From: Helochares maculicollis
Taxonomy: Eukaryota; Arthropoda; Insecta; Coleoptera; Hydrophilidae
DNA: 38,218 nt
Direction of reading: 5' to 3'
NCBI GenBank assembly: GCA_033557835.1
Contig: JAWQRO010000480.1
Location: 1-38,218, forward strand
Part shown: in pieces, positions 1-11,633 of the stretch
Position numbering within the stretch: the stretch's first letter is position 1
Layout: each line of letters opens with the position of its first letter
The notes under the pieces: generated by a model
What the model was told of the DNA's origin: nothing
The model's database searches: none
The model's input: only the letters and a program-made list of their open reading frames with translations
Translations under genes and position numbers: made by a program

Positions 1-1311
1 CTTGTATTTCATAACTCTGTCAATCAACGTACTAATAACCAAAATGTACTATCAAAAATTGTCAGATTCATATTTCTCCCATCTACTGTATTGAACTTGA
101 CTTCTTCGAAGTATATAACATTGAAATAGGTTTTGTTTCCTGCTTCTAGTTTTTGTGCTGATATTGTTTTTCCTCTTCCTCTCCTGCTAATTTGCGTTCT
201 ACCAAGCTTGTGAGACGAAAAAACAATAATTTTCACATTGATTTTGATAGCTTGTTTGTGTACAGAAATTAGGCTATTTTCAAAACTTATAGACAAAATT
301 ATGGATGTCCAGAAAAACATCTCTCAACATCTCTAATTATCTCATACTTTGGACAACTGAAACTAAGAATATCAGGACGATTACGTCACGGTAAAGCTTA
401 TTGCAGATTTTTAATGTATCTTTTATCAAGCATACTTAAAAATATCGCTTCTATTTATTTTTCATCCAGTTGTGAAGGTATAACATATGTTGCCAAATTT
501 GATTTTTGTTCCCATAATAAATTAAAATGGGTACATACAATAATGAAACTAAGGCAACTCCTCTACATTGGCCTAAGTTGCCATATTATAACCCAGTAAA
601 TTGGCCAAACAGTAATATTACAGAGATATAATTCTTAAAGCAGCTTGAAGCAGTTTGAAATGACACCTCTTTCCAAAAATAAATAAACGCTCAATACTGT
701 GACAGTATAAAAACAACACCAAACTGAAGCTTGACAGTGTAGCGACAACAAAAGCTAAGGCATTCTTTAGTAAACGCAGTGCTAACAGTAAAGGCAAAAG
801 CAGAGATTATACCTTGCGATCACCTCCGTTTTATGGCGTTCATCCAGTTTACAATACTCGCAGAAACGAATAAACAAATAATATAAAATTTACGACCAGT
901 TGTAAATTTTTATGCCCCAGTAAAGGCTATCAGCCTGAACAGCCCATGCAGCTTTTATTAAAAACTTTTCAATATCTCTCTGAGGCCTTGATAACGAATA
1001 AAGATTCAATCATTAGACGCTCCTGAAAAAAGGAATCATTCAAGAGCACGCCCGCGGCTTGCGATGACAATTAACTGGTGAAACCCAGACTTGTTTGCAA
1101 AAATTAATAAGCCGTACCACTTAAACCTGAAGGCTTCTGAGTGGGAGGGAGCTGGAAAAATTAAGTGCTGAAGTGAGAAAAACGGAGACAAGCGAATATT
1201 AAAAGGTAATGAGGAAAAAACGAAAGTAGTCATGCCATACCTACGTGGACAAAATAGCACGTAGAAGCAAAGTGCGGAACCCAGATGTGGGGCTAAATGT
1301 AAATGAAATTA
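1..1311. other. Presumed neuroligin intron, no gene seen
   Basis: AT-rich sequence with only short, composition-driven open frames. I see no splice-bounded exon, RNA gene or transposon terminus. It is assigned to neuroligin's intron only because the first visible neuroligin exon starts at 8248 mid-protein; it could contain an unrecognised small gene. Confidence 0.4.
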
Positions 1312-1720
1312 AACATGGTGTAGAAAGGATCAAGCTTATGTTTCTCAATCACAGAGGAGCTAATAATGCATTGAAAGGGGGAAGATGCAAATAGTTGGAA
1401 TCAAAAATTTGGTTACATTTCTATTTTTGATAGAAAAACTGAAAATCGAAGGAATTAAAATGTAGTGTAAACTAGTATAGAAAGGGTAAATATGAATTCA
1501 AATGTGTATAGCGAAAATCAATGAAAGCACATGAAAAATCGACGGTTTACAGAAGGAATGAAAGACGGTGTAGAAAAATGGAAAGCGGCTAAGGTATAGA
1601 CAGAATGGAAAGGGGTGCAGGAGGTTTGGAAAGGGGTACAAAAAAGATGAAAGGGGGTCACGGGAGGAGATTGGAAGGAGTTCCAGAGGAGATTGTAAGG
1701 GGGTGGAGAGGAGAGAAACA
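1312..1720 (+). repeat. Degenerate purine-rich repeat tract
   Basis: The motif TGGAAAGGGGT and close variants (tagaaaggat, tgaaaggggga, tagaaagggt, tggaaagcggc, ttggaaggag, ttgtaaggggg) recur at irregular 15-60 base spacing, densest at 1560-1720. The opposite strand is pyrimidine-rich and keeps long open frames in two phases, which is a composition effect, not evidence of a gene. The tract is best read as an eroded minisatellite. Confidence 0.45.
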
Positions 1721-1740
1721 TCATTAAGGTTTACGGCCAC

Positions 1741-4179
1741 AAAAAGAAAATCACAATATTAAAGAAGTGAATTATGACCGGTCTGGTAAATCAAATCTGA
1801 ATTGCAAGAACATATTTTCCTGGAGCGCAGTGTTTCTGGGAACTCTGAGGCACCGGAGTAAATCCGGAGCTAAAATTTAACTTTATTAAGGGCTCATAAA
1901 AGGCGACGGCCGCGACACTACAAAAAGCGATTGCATCAAATATTCTAAGTAGACTGACACTCTGACACAAACTTCTGCGAGGGTCCAATAAAATTTAAAT
2001 TAAAAGATGCCCCTTCTGCTCCTTTTAGAGGTATCCTTCATGGCGGGTTGGAAACGTTACGCTGCTAATCATTTTAAACGCTGCTTTCTACATTGATATA
2101 GAAATGTAAATGTTGGAGATATAAATTGTAGAGGTATAAATAAAAGAATATCCAGCTAAAAGTTGATTGATTCCTCGGATGGAATTGCAGCAGGAAGCAA
2201 GAAAATATTGATAATATTTTGTAGTTTCAAGATTCCTCTTCTCTGTCTTACCGTAGCTTCCGTATGGCAGCGCCGTTGATTGGAAACCCAGAGCATACAA
2301 TACAAGTTCTATATATCCTTTATAAGGGAATATTTTACTTTCATGCGAAGAGTTTTCATTATTGTATGCTTGGATATGAGTGCATGTGTACATTTGTATC
2401 TGTTGAAACTATATGGGTTCCCATTTTTCCTCGGATCTTCCAAAGAGTATAAAACTAGCCAATAGAGCGTAGCGCAACGTTTGTATTAAAAATTGCCTGC
2501 AATTTTTCAATTAGGCGCGAAGACATCACCCGGAAGATTTTTCATAGAACGGCAACACTCTAGTGCGCATTTAAATTAATATTGGTACATATGTTGGTGT
2601 GTTAATAGATTATGCAAGATACGTCAATGCAATTTCATAAGTGACTGTCATGTTAATTGATTTTGTACACAGATAACCACTGAGATATTGAATATTTATC
2701 ACTTAGTTTTTGTGGATTTTGATTTACATCCAGTTTTCTGCCAGTAATGCACTTGCCGTCTTCTGGAAATACTGTGAGAACAGACTACTTGAAACAGCAG
2801 CTGGATGAAAGAATTAGGAAAACATTCTGCTATGAACCTTTGTGGTTAATAACGACCTGTTCAAAGAAAATATTTATACGTTTCAAACACAACATAACTA
2901 TTGATTCGTTATTCATCCAATAGCGTACCTAGAAATATTGCGTTGGTGTAAAGAGAGAAGAATTGTACTTTAAATCGCATATCTATTACTTGTTTTTTGG
3001 AAGTAACTCATTAGTACAGATAAAAATAGACAGACGTTCCAGTGCTGAAGAGAATTTTTGTTGTATAATTAAAAGTAGCTCAATTTGGATATCAACACCA
3101 TACTAATATACTGGCACCAATAATGAACTGAGTTTTGAAGTATCAAACATGTAGATTTAATTTGAGTAGTTCCACTAAATTCATATTTTGAAGTGGTTAG
3201 TCTAAAACATATAAAACTAACATGATGAGAAACGGTGAAAATTAAGCTTCTGTTCAACTATTGCATGTCAAAAATTTAAAATAGTTTTATGATTAAGTAT
3301 ATTAAATTTTTATTTGTCATATTGTTTTACATCATTTGTTTATGCCTCTGTTGAATGTTTTAATTGTGAGCTGAGTAAACATTTTACAATATAAATAATT
3401 TCTTGATAGCAGCAGTTAGTATTAGTCATTAAAAGTCCAAATTATTTCCTTTTTTTAATTTAAAGGCTCTGTGGCCAAATTATTTCTTACAAATAAAAAT
3501 TAAATCATTTTATATACATTTTAAGAAATCTCAGACTCCCTTTTTTGTAAGTGAAGTGACAAAATTAATAATCTTTAAAAATACTGAACTAAAGATCAAG
3601 AACGTATATATAAAATACCATCGCGTTTAAAAACGACGAGTTCCGTTAGTAGTTAAATAATACAGTTTTCCCCGAAAGTGATCGCTCATTTAAAAACATC
3701 AAAAAATTCTCGTGTGTCCCATACCTTCTCTTAACTAATTCGTAAGCTGAGATTTTAGTAGTGATAGTAAATGTGGACAAAGATATGATTGGGTATGCGA
3801 CTGGTAGGTTTTCATTGACTGCGGGGGAGGGGGGCTCAAAGGTCATGGATGAGGGTGTCTGAAAATAGTGTGTGGGTGCCCTAGATTGGAGAATCCATTG
3901 GAAATTGGCTGATGTTTCTGATGTCTGTTGCAGATGATAGGGAATTCGATACCGTAGGTGGAGAATAAAAATAGATTTTAAAACAAAATTGTTATGGAAA
4001 TTAAAACAAAAAGTGTAAGAATTCTTAGAGCTCTGCTTGCAAAATACCCACCATCTTTTTCATAGTGATAATTTATTTACTTAACTATTTACATTTACTT
4101 ACATCTTCTCGATTTACGATCGTTTCGCAAAATTGCCTGCTTTTCATAATTTGGAGTTCATTTTCAATGTTTATATAAA
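1741..4179. other. Presumed intron, nothing recognised
   Basis: AT-rich non-coding sequence between the purine-rich tract and the nested mariners. Short open frames here have no recognisable domains. Direct inspection showed no terminal inverted repeats, tRNA or rRNA. Confidence 0.4.
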
Positions 4180-4255
4180 TATTAGATTGGCAACTAAGTA
4201 ATTCCCGTTTTCTTATGAAAAATATAACAGTCAGTTTTACTTAAAAAAATAGCTT

Positions 4256-5225
4256 TAATTACAACTGTATTGTCAATTATTTTCAATAATCTTTTTCCAC
4301 TTTTCAGGCAGTATCACAACACCACGTCCATAAAACTGTGGGTTTTTATTGGTAAAAAATTGTGTCAACTGCTCTTTTACTTCATAATCGTAATTGAATG
4401 TTTTTCCTTGCAAAAAGCTCTGTAAATTTCGATATAACTAATAAACTGATTGTACTGTGTCAGGACTATATGGTGGGTGTAGTAACACATCCCAACCAAG
4501 CTGCAAAACTGTGTGGCGAGTAACCAAAGATGTGTGAGGTCAGTCGCTATCATGATGGAACACAATTCCTTTGCGATTTGCCAATTCTGGTCGATTTTTC
4601 TTGATGGCAGAATCTAGTTTGGTTAGTTGATGAATATAAATTTCAGAATTAATCGTCTGGCTGCAACGAAGGAATTCAAAATAAGCTATACCTTTATAAT
4701 TCCACCAAACTGTCAACAAGACCTTTCTTTGCTGAATATCAGGTTTTGATGGTGTTTGAGGTGGTTCATTTGGTTGACTCTACGATCGTTTTATAGTGAT
4801 ATTGTTATACACAACTCACTTTTCATCACCAGTAGTAATTCTTTTTAAAAACAGTTCATTTTAGTTGCGCTTAAGAAGCATATCGCAGGTATTTATGCGT
4901 TTCGCCAAGTGAATTTCCTTAAGTTCATGAGGACTCCAGATATCCAGCTTTTTGGAGAAGTCAAACTGTTGTAAATGCTTTCCTATGCATGTGTTATACG
5001 CTTAGCTTCTCTACATTCTCAAGCGTTGTACTATCTACTATCTAGTATATTGTATATATTGAAAAATCACCATACGAAATTTCGCAAACCAATTTCGACC
5101 CTGTCGCTCTTTTAAGACTTTATCACCATAAACATCACATAGGCTTTTTGTAAGTCTGAGATGTTTTTCCCTTTACGGAAATAATACAGCAAAATATGAA
5201 GATAATGCTCGTTTTCAATTTCCAT
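4256..5225 (-). pseudogene. Mariner A transposase pseudogene
   Basis: This is the dead DD34D transposase of relic A. Visible blocks are the N-terminal helix-turn-helix region, the WxPHELKE-type linker (WSPHELKEIHLAKR), TGDEK, KVLLTVWWNYKGI, FHHD and HPPYSPD. Stops follow GDEK and occur inside the HDNARPH block, and the third catalytic Asp codon reads as Val. No functional product is expected. Confidence 0.85.
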
Positions 5226-5374
5226 GTTTTATTTTCTCCCAAACACCCACTGTTCAGCGAATTGGTCTAAAGTCACTACTTAATGATTAATAAAGCTCAT
5301 GACCTTGAACATGCTATGAAAGGAATATGCGCATACAAGGCTCTCAAGCTACGAATTTGGGAAATCAGCAATTA

Positions 5375-6659
5375 TTGGGTTGGCAACTAAGTAATTGCCG
5401 ATTTCACTCATAGATGACTTCAGTTGAATTTTTAGGTTGGCAGACGTAGTACAAATGTAAAACACATTTTGTTATTTGATATTTGGCAATTTAGCTGTCA
5501 ATCAGTAAAAAAGTGTTTTGATCGGTTGTGTAGTTTTCGTTTGGCCTTCGATGAAAAATGGAAAATCAAAAGGAACATTTTCGTCATATTTTGCTTTTTT
5601 ATTTCCGCAAAGGGAAAACCGCATCGCAAGCTCATAAAAAGTTATGTGCTGTTTATGGTGACGAAGCCTTAAAAGAACGGCAGTGCCAATATTGGTTTGC
5701 CAAATTTCGTTCTAGCAATTTTTCACTCAAAAATGAAAAACGCTTTGGTCGTCCAGTTCAAGTTGATGACGTCCTAATCAAAGCAATTATCGATTTGCAT
5801 CGTCACAGTACAACACGTGAGATTGCAAAGAAACTTCATGTATCACATACATGCGTTGAAATTCACTTAAAACAACTTGGCTATGTTCAAATACTCGATA
5901 CATGGGTTCCTCACGAACTGAAAGAAACGCATTTAACGCAACGCATTAACAGCTGCGATTTGCTAAAAGAACGTAATGAAAATAATCCATTTTTAAAACA
6001 ACTGATAACTGGCAATGAAAAATAGGTTGTTTACAACAATATCAGGAGGAAAAGATCGTGGAGCAGGCCAAGTGAACCAACTCAAACAACATCAAAGGCT
6101 GATATTCATCAAAAGAAGGTTTTGTTATCCGTTTGGTGAGATTATAAAAGAATTGTCTATTTTGAACTCTTACCACCCAACTTAACGCTCAATTCTGATG
6201 TCTACATTGAACAACTAACGAAATTAAACAATGCAGTTGAAGAAACGCGGCCCGAATTGACAAATCGAAAAAGTTTTGTATTCCATCATGACAATGCAAG
6301 GCCACACACATCTTTGATCACTCGGCAAAAATGATTGGAGCTTGGTTGGGATGTTTTGCCACATCCACCATATAGCCCTGACCTTGTTCCATCTGATTAC
6401 TTTTTGTTTCGATCTTTACAAAACCCCTTGAATGGTAAAAAATTCAATAATGATGATGGTATCAAATCGTATCTGATTCAGTTTTTTGCTAATAAAAACC
6501 AGAAGTTTTATGAACGTGGGATTATGATGCTGTCTCAAAGATGGCAAAAAATCATTGATTAAAATGAGCAATACATTACAGAATAAAGTTATTTGGGTAC
6601 ATGAAAAAATAGTCTTTGATTTTCTAAAAAAATCCGCAATTACTTAGTTGCCAACCCAA
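5375..6659 (+). mobile_element. Mariner copy B (mellifera-type) nested in copy A
   Basis: A 1285-bp mariner with near-perfect terminal repeats: TTGGGTTGGCAACTAAGTAA at the left and its complement ending TTGCCAACCCAA at the right. The TA target duplication is at 5373-5374 and 6660-6661. The insertion site is the TA inside copy A's right terminal repeat, so this copy is younger. The repeats and protein blocks match the mellifera subfamily as I know it. It is non-autonomous now because its transposase carries in-frame stops. Confidence 0.95.
5558..6586 (+). pseudogene. Mariner B transposase pseudogene
   Basis: One reading frame runs from ATG 5558 to the family-type stop at 6584-6586 (about 342 codons) with no frameshift. 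It starts MENQKEHFRHILLFYFRKGK and has a helix-turn-helix DNA-binding half, then WVPHELKE, the catalytic blocks and SPDLVPSDYFLF. Four in-frame stops break it: at the Trp after GNEK (6023-6025), at a second Trp in the VWWDYK-like block, before LELGWDVLPH, and at 6560-6562. The first catalytic Asp of TGDEKW is Asn; the Asp of HHDNARPH and the Asp of PSDYF remain. The lack of indels suggests a fairly recent insertion. Confidence 0.92.
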
Positions 6660-6680
6660 TACTTAGTTGCGAACCTAATA

Positions 6681-7180
6681 AATGTAAAATAAAACGGAAT
6701 ACATTGCTTTAGGTTTGTTTATATATAATATTTTATTGATATTTAAATATAAACCTACATATCTTTGCATATCATTTATTTGGAATTTACAGACGTTTGA
6801 TATCATTTTGTAGAATATTTTGCATTTTAGAGACCAATTTTGAGTAGTTGATTAAAACTCTTATTAACCTATAAAAATGTATTATATAAATATCTTCGTT
6901 TTATCGCTGCCAGTTAATAAATAATGGCTCATTTATTGTTCGTCGAGTCTGGGATTTGAATCATTATCCTGTCATAATTGGTTTGCGCTATCTTTCCACA
7001 AGTTGATTTTATCCGATCAAGCTTAAAGATTGTGCAAAACAAAAGACACTCTTATAGTTTCTCTATTTTGTCAGGCTATACAAACATTATTTAAATTTGA
7101 TTTTGCCATGATGAGCATTCTTAAAATTGGATGCTTCAGACATCATAACTTCAGCTTCAAGTTCAACTTCGGAAAACTTG
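6681..7180. other. Intronic spacer, nothing recognised
   Basis: AT-rich stretch between the nested mariners and the decayed coding segment. No motif or gene was identified. Confidence 0.35.
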
Positions 7181-7754
7181 TCAGAACGAAGGAGATTGAA
7201 AAGGGAAATGAACACAAGTCGAGATGCGGACAGATTTTTTGTCATCTTCAGCACCATTCGAATTCTCTGGAAATTCTTCAATAAATGAAGAAATTTCACA
7301 CCTGTTTAATTTTTCAGCCATTTTTTCGAAAACTAGTTTTGGAGAACTAATTGGAAAATTGGTAGATAACACAAATGTTTTTTCTCTACAACAACAAGGC
7401 ATAACACCAAATTTAAGTCCATCGGAAGTTCGATTGTTTTTTTTTGTAATTCTAATAGACATAGGCATTACAAGTAAATCAGAGGAGTATTGGTAGAAAG
7501 CAAATTGTCTTCCCACTCCATTTCCGCCCAACAAAGCTATATAGAAGATATTTCTGTGTGAGTTAAAATCAGGATACATCTCCTTCAATCCATACGGGCA
7601 AAGGGACAATTACTTTTAGTGAATTGCCATATTTTACCTCTTTCGTCATAAGCAGTAATAAATTCGATAAAACCTTTACTAAATAAAGATGACCAGTTGA
7701 CAACTTTTGCAGTTCGGTTAAGTTGACGGATTTATTTATCATTCTAATGTTCAC
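7181..7754 (-). pseudogene. Decayed coding-like segment, weakly ABC-transporter-like
   Basis: Two overlapping - strand frames (7569-7754, then 7181-7609) look like one coding segment joined by a frameshift. The downstream frame contains IALLGGNGVGR, which resembles an ABC Walker A (LLGxNGxGKT) with the Lys-Thr lost. It is followed by KFGVMP and KTFVLST, which recall the LGVCPQ and TIILSTHF blocks of ABCA-type nucleotide-binding domains in the right order, but the spacing is far too short for an intact domain. This could be a rearranged ABCA pseudogene fragment or chance resemblance. It lies antisense inside the neuroligin intron. No splice-bounded exon structure was confirmed. Confidence 0.3.
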
Positions 7755-8000
7755 AGAGCTGAGAGATCAAACAGAAGATATTCTAACTAAACAGGTGAAA
7801 TTTCTTTGTATTGTGTCAAGTTTTTACTAGTTAAACTTTTCAGATATAAATTTAAATTTCTTGCTCAATTTTTGCAAAAAAGTTGAGTGTGTGATATCGG
7901 TAATTTGACTTTTAAAAGTAATTTTGATGAGAATGCTGCCGCTAATAAATTCATTGGATTGCGTTTCTTAAAAACAACCCAAAATTCCACAGATCTCTGC

Positions 8001-8157
8001 GATTACCATAAAACACGTCAGTTGTACCCTTATATGGATAATGCAAATCCAAAGCACTTACAATTAAAGCTAAGGCATCTTCAAATGCGCCTTTAACACT
8101 ACTTGCATTAATCTCAGACCTCCTACGGAGTTGCCAAGAGTACTTAGGTAAATGAAA
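8001..8157 (-). other. Short unexplained antisense open segment
   Basis: About 50 codons are open on the - strand, containing KGAFEDALALIVSALDLHY and FYGNRRDLWNFGLFLRNAIQ and ending in TGA. Codon composition looks more protein-like than the flanks. I do not recognise the family. It may belong to the same decayed antisense gene as 7181-7754, or be chance. Confidence 0.2.
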
Positions 8158-8247
8158 TTACTGCCAGATCCTCAGAACTCAAACGTATGCAATATAGCAA
8201 TTATTAACGCATTAGAAAGTTACTCTAAAGTGGCATTTAATTTCCAG

Positions 8248-8399
8248 AGGCAAGGCTGCATCCACGGCGAGGAACTTCCTTACATATTTGGAGCTCCGTT
8301 GGTCGGGGGCTTCATGCACTTTGGCAGAAACTACACTAAATCCGAGATGCTGCTGGCTGAGACCACCATGATCTACTGGAGCAACTTTGCTCGGACGGG
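8248..8399 (+). CDS. Nlg: Neuroligin, internal exon (end of cholinesterase-like domain)
   Basis: Neuroligin is a postsynaptic type I membrane protein whose catalytically dead cholinesterase-like ectodomain binds neurexin. This exon follows the acceptor TTTAATTTCCAG and ends before the donor GTGAGT, leaving two bases of a Gly codon (phase 2). It reads RQGCIHGEELPYIFGAPLVG, then FMHFGRNYTKSEML and MIYWSNFARTG. The HGEELPYIFGAP block, with His at 8263-8265 matching the catalytic-His position of cholinesterases, and the IYWSNFARTG block are hallmarks of insect neuroligins. NYT is a possible N-glycosylation site. Exons for the N-terminal part of the domain are not visible upstream. The family is secure; which paralogue it is cannot be told. 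The exact 5' base could be 8248 or 8250. Confidence 0.93.
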
Positions 8400-9023
8400 G
8401 TGAGTTAATGAGTTGGCGCAACTTCTTGCAAACTACACTTTTAATGTATCTTCGCCTTTTGCCCACTCTCCAAATCCACCAAAACTCCGGGGCGCTGCTC
8501 AAAACCGCCTCCACCTCCGTTTCCAACTGCAGCTTTAGCTTCAGCTCCAGACTCAACTCCAGATTCCCCACAACAACCTCCTTATAAAAGTCGTCCCCGT
8601 TTCGCCCCCAAAAAGTTCCCATTTGCTCTGATGAGGTTATAGATTAAAGTAGAAAGTTTGCTTTGTATGTGTATTTATGACATCATTTTTGCTATTAAGC
8701 ATTAAATTGAAATATTTAGAATTCATTTTGAATAAACGAGGGATTATTATATATTTATGATTTAAGTTCAATGAATGCAGCATATTTGACAATTTTCTAA
8801 GTATAAAGTCTTTGCGTTGTAATATTGGGAAAGAGTAGAATTAAATCAGTCAAAATGGGCAAGGTGCTGCCAAAAAAACATCGGCTCATTTGAAAGAAAA
8901 GTAGATAATTTCCAGCCGACAATTTTATTGGAGTTTAACCAAATAATTTCTGCATCGGTACATAAAAAAGGGAAAAAGGGACGGAACAAGTTTATAATTT
9001 GTTGTGGTTTTTTCTGTGTGCAG
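8400..9023 (+). other. Neuroligin short intron (phase 2)
   Basis: A 624-bp intron with donor GTGAGT at 8400 and acceptor TTTTTTCTGTGTGCAG ending at 9023. Bases 8400-8640 are GC-richer than the AT-rich remainder and contain a run of CTCCA/AGCTTCAGCTCC-like repeats. Open frames here are not exons, since the flanking exon phases join cleanly across it. Confidence 0.88.
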
Positions 9024-9142
9024 GAATCCCAACGAGCCGCCGGAAGCGGATATATCACATGGGGCCAGACAGGAAAGAAATCGATTCAAGAACATCGAGT
9101 GGACGGCTTACGAAGCTGTACACAAAAAGTATCTCAACTTGG
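9024..9142 (+). CDS. Nlg: Neuroligin, internal exon (NPNEP block)
   Basis: The first base completes the Gly codon of the previous exon (GG plus G). The exon reads NPNEPPEADISHGARQERNR, then FKNIEWTAYEAVHKKYLNL, and ends with one base (phase 1) before the donor GTGAGT at 9143. The FARTG-NPNE junction, and IEWTAYEAVHKKYLNL matching the W-x-x-Y-x-x-x-x-x-K-Y-L motif at the end of the cholinesterase domain, are family hallmarks. This is the last exon before a 16-kb intron. Phase agreement on both sides makes the boundaries reliable. Confidence 0.94.
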
Positions 9143-11633
9143 GTGAGTTAGCTCTTTTGGATTTCTTGGGCGATAATAAACTTCTTGGGGACTGTTCCCA
9201 ATTTGTTCTTGTTTGTTTAGTTATTCCGTTGGTTCAGGTTGGGTTGGGAGCGATCCCCTCGAAATGCTCCCGGTAAGCTCGCTGCGAAGCTTGATGGGCT
9301 TTCCGGTAACCTAATAAAAACCAAATATTACTCTTCACTTATTTAATTTTATAAATATCTCATTAGATGCTCTTTAATGAAATGCTGCCAAGCGGACTTC
9401 CTTTGCAGGATGCAGCATGAAATTATATTTCTCCAGTCTTTAGAATATTAATGAGTTACCTAATAATATCAAAAGTAACTCAGGCATCAAAATATGTATA
9501 TAAATCTAATAAATTAGATCTAATATAATGATAGATTAATTTTTAATGGATAGAGTATATTTCAAATTCTGGAATGAAGATATTTTCATGGCTCAATTTT
9601 CGTAGATTCTCAACTGGCAGACAATCAAAACAGTTACAAAGTACTCACTGGAATCCAATTCTTTCCCGTCGCGACGCGACACTTTTGCAACTTTTAAGGA
9701 TTTAATGGATATTCCCTTTCTATGTTTAGGGCCAGACGATCGTAAAATTCTGGTGTAGGCGTCTCTAAATTAGGTTATTTGCATCTTTACTGCTAAATCC
9801 CATCTAAGTTATTCATTTTGTTTTCCGCATATCTGTCCATTAGTAAAAAATGCTTCGGATCGCTTTCCAGCGATTTTACAAAATACGGTCTAAATTACTA
9901 CATTTGTTTTTAACGTACCAGAATAGGTACAGATATTTTGCTTTGCAAAATACAAGGCTTAGCAGTTATCGGTTTTTAGAAGGGGGCCTGAAAATTTCAA
10001 TTTCGGAGAGTTTATGTTTATTTTTGTTTATTTCCAGTTAATACTCTTTTCAATGTCGTTTATCTTCTCGTGGTATTATGAAATTGCAATTTATGTGCAA
10101 ATGGCGCAAAGTCTGCAAGACTAAGTCCCCCTTGGTTCAAGAGCCTTTGTTAATCATAATCGGTGTTTTGATAGCCTTGATTTTGGGCCACATTTACAAG
10201 GCAGAGTATGAAGGCCTATTTCAAGGAGTTGGAAAACACATAATTCGCTAAGAATTTTCTCGTAATGGCTTCAATTTTGGTCACAATCCCTGATATGCAC
10301 ATGAAAACATTAACAAGCAATTCTACTAATAAAGAAGTCCATAAAAAGACAATCAAATGGTTCGATGAAGGTTGATTAACTGATCTAGATTTTTACGCTT
10401 GATTTTAAAAAGTACTTTAAAGACGGTTCAGCTCGTTGCTAACATGCGGATGAATATTTAAAATTGTAAAAAAGTTTATTGAAATGAAGGAAACAATCTG
10501 AGAAAACTTTTATTGTTATATTTCAAATAAAAATTTTACGAGTTAAAATCTAAGACGGGCAAGTTTCTAATGGCATAGAGAAAGATTCAAGCCTTAAATA
10601 ATTTCATTAAATTGAATAAACTGGAATTCTAAAAATCCCTTAAGTGTCTCGCAGAAAATACGATGTCGAGCAATTCAGAAAATCAGTTTAAACTAGTGTT
10701 AAATTAGTTTAGAATCAGCCCCCCCAACCCTTTGTCGTTCGTGTAAATTTCTTAATGGCCGAATTTAATCGCATCCCTGCCTATCCGATAATTTACTGTA
10801 GTTACCATTCGAAGCGTAACACACAAAAACACCTTCTCGAATGCTTAAATTGAATGTGTTGTATAACACCAACTTGAATTAGGGTTACCCTATTCAGTTA
10901 TTGGGCTAAATGCGCATTGGGAGTTGTACGATTTCGATTTAACGCTACAATTATGACAAAAGGGGTATTAAATATTCATTTACGGTGGCAATAATAACTT
11001 TGTCGCTTTGTTTGCTGCAGCCAACTAAGCACAACATTTAAAATATACCATGAGCTATGCAAATAACACCATTAGATAATCTGAAATGCAAGTTTTCATA
11101 ACTAAAATCGAAATAACCATCCTATCTTACTACATTTTATACCTTAGCCAATTGTTCATTTATTTAACAAAGTTAAGAAGCTCTAATGTAAAAATCAATT
11201 TTGCAGATTTTAACAATCTTATATTCACAGTAAGTACCTAGGAAGCGAATCAATACATTCATTGCATATTAAATGCATTTGCTTTTTAAATCTTACAATA
11301 CAAGAGATAATTCTCGCTCTTAACGACTTAGTTTGTATTCCTCAATGAGAAGTCTGGAAATACTAATACAGTAGAACAGAAAAGTATCAAAGACTGTGTT
11401 ATTGAAGACGAGCAGTACTCTACAGTTCTAACTCAAATATATTTATAAATATACATTCGTTCAAACACAGTTTAATTTAAGAAACCAACTATTTTATCAA
11501 ATATCTACAGCCTCATAGTGCGTTTCTTCGCAATTGTTAGATTTACAAAACGTAAATATAAAAGCATTTAAAAGCTAAAATCACATGAATCTACTGAAGT
11601 AACTTTTAGAACCTAAAGCGCAATTTTTTTGAT

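Larger units (their letters stand above)
4182..6678 (-). mobile_element. Mariner relic A (mellifera-type), split by copy B
   Basis: A full-length but dead Tc1/mariner element. Its left terminal repeat starts TTAGATTGGCAACTAAG at 4182 and its right repeat ends CTTAGTTGCGAACCTAA at 6678. TA target duplications flank it at 4180-4181 and 6679-6680. Copy B (5375-6659) lies inside the right repeat; removing B and one TA leaves about 1210 bp, normal for mariner. The transposase reads on the - strand from ATG at 5225 to about 4256 and opens MEIENEHYLHILLYYFRKGK. It is broken by several stops and frameshifts, including a stop (TGA) at the conserved Trp after GDEK. The first two catalytic aspartates (TGDEK, FHHD) remain; the third (normally PSD) reads QSV. 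It is more decayed than B, consistent with being older. Confidence 0.9.

Noticed and set aside
1498..1740. Two overlapping - strand open frames rich in Ser, Pro and Phe
   Set aside because: They are the pyrimidine strand of the purine-rich repeat, open in two phases at once.
10190..10560. Possible Tc1/mariner-like fragment
   Set aside because: A few phrases such as KKTIKWFDEG look transposase-like, but no ordered motif or terminal repeat is visible.
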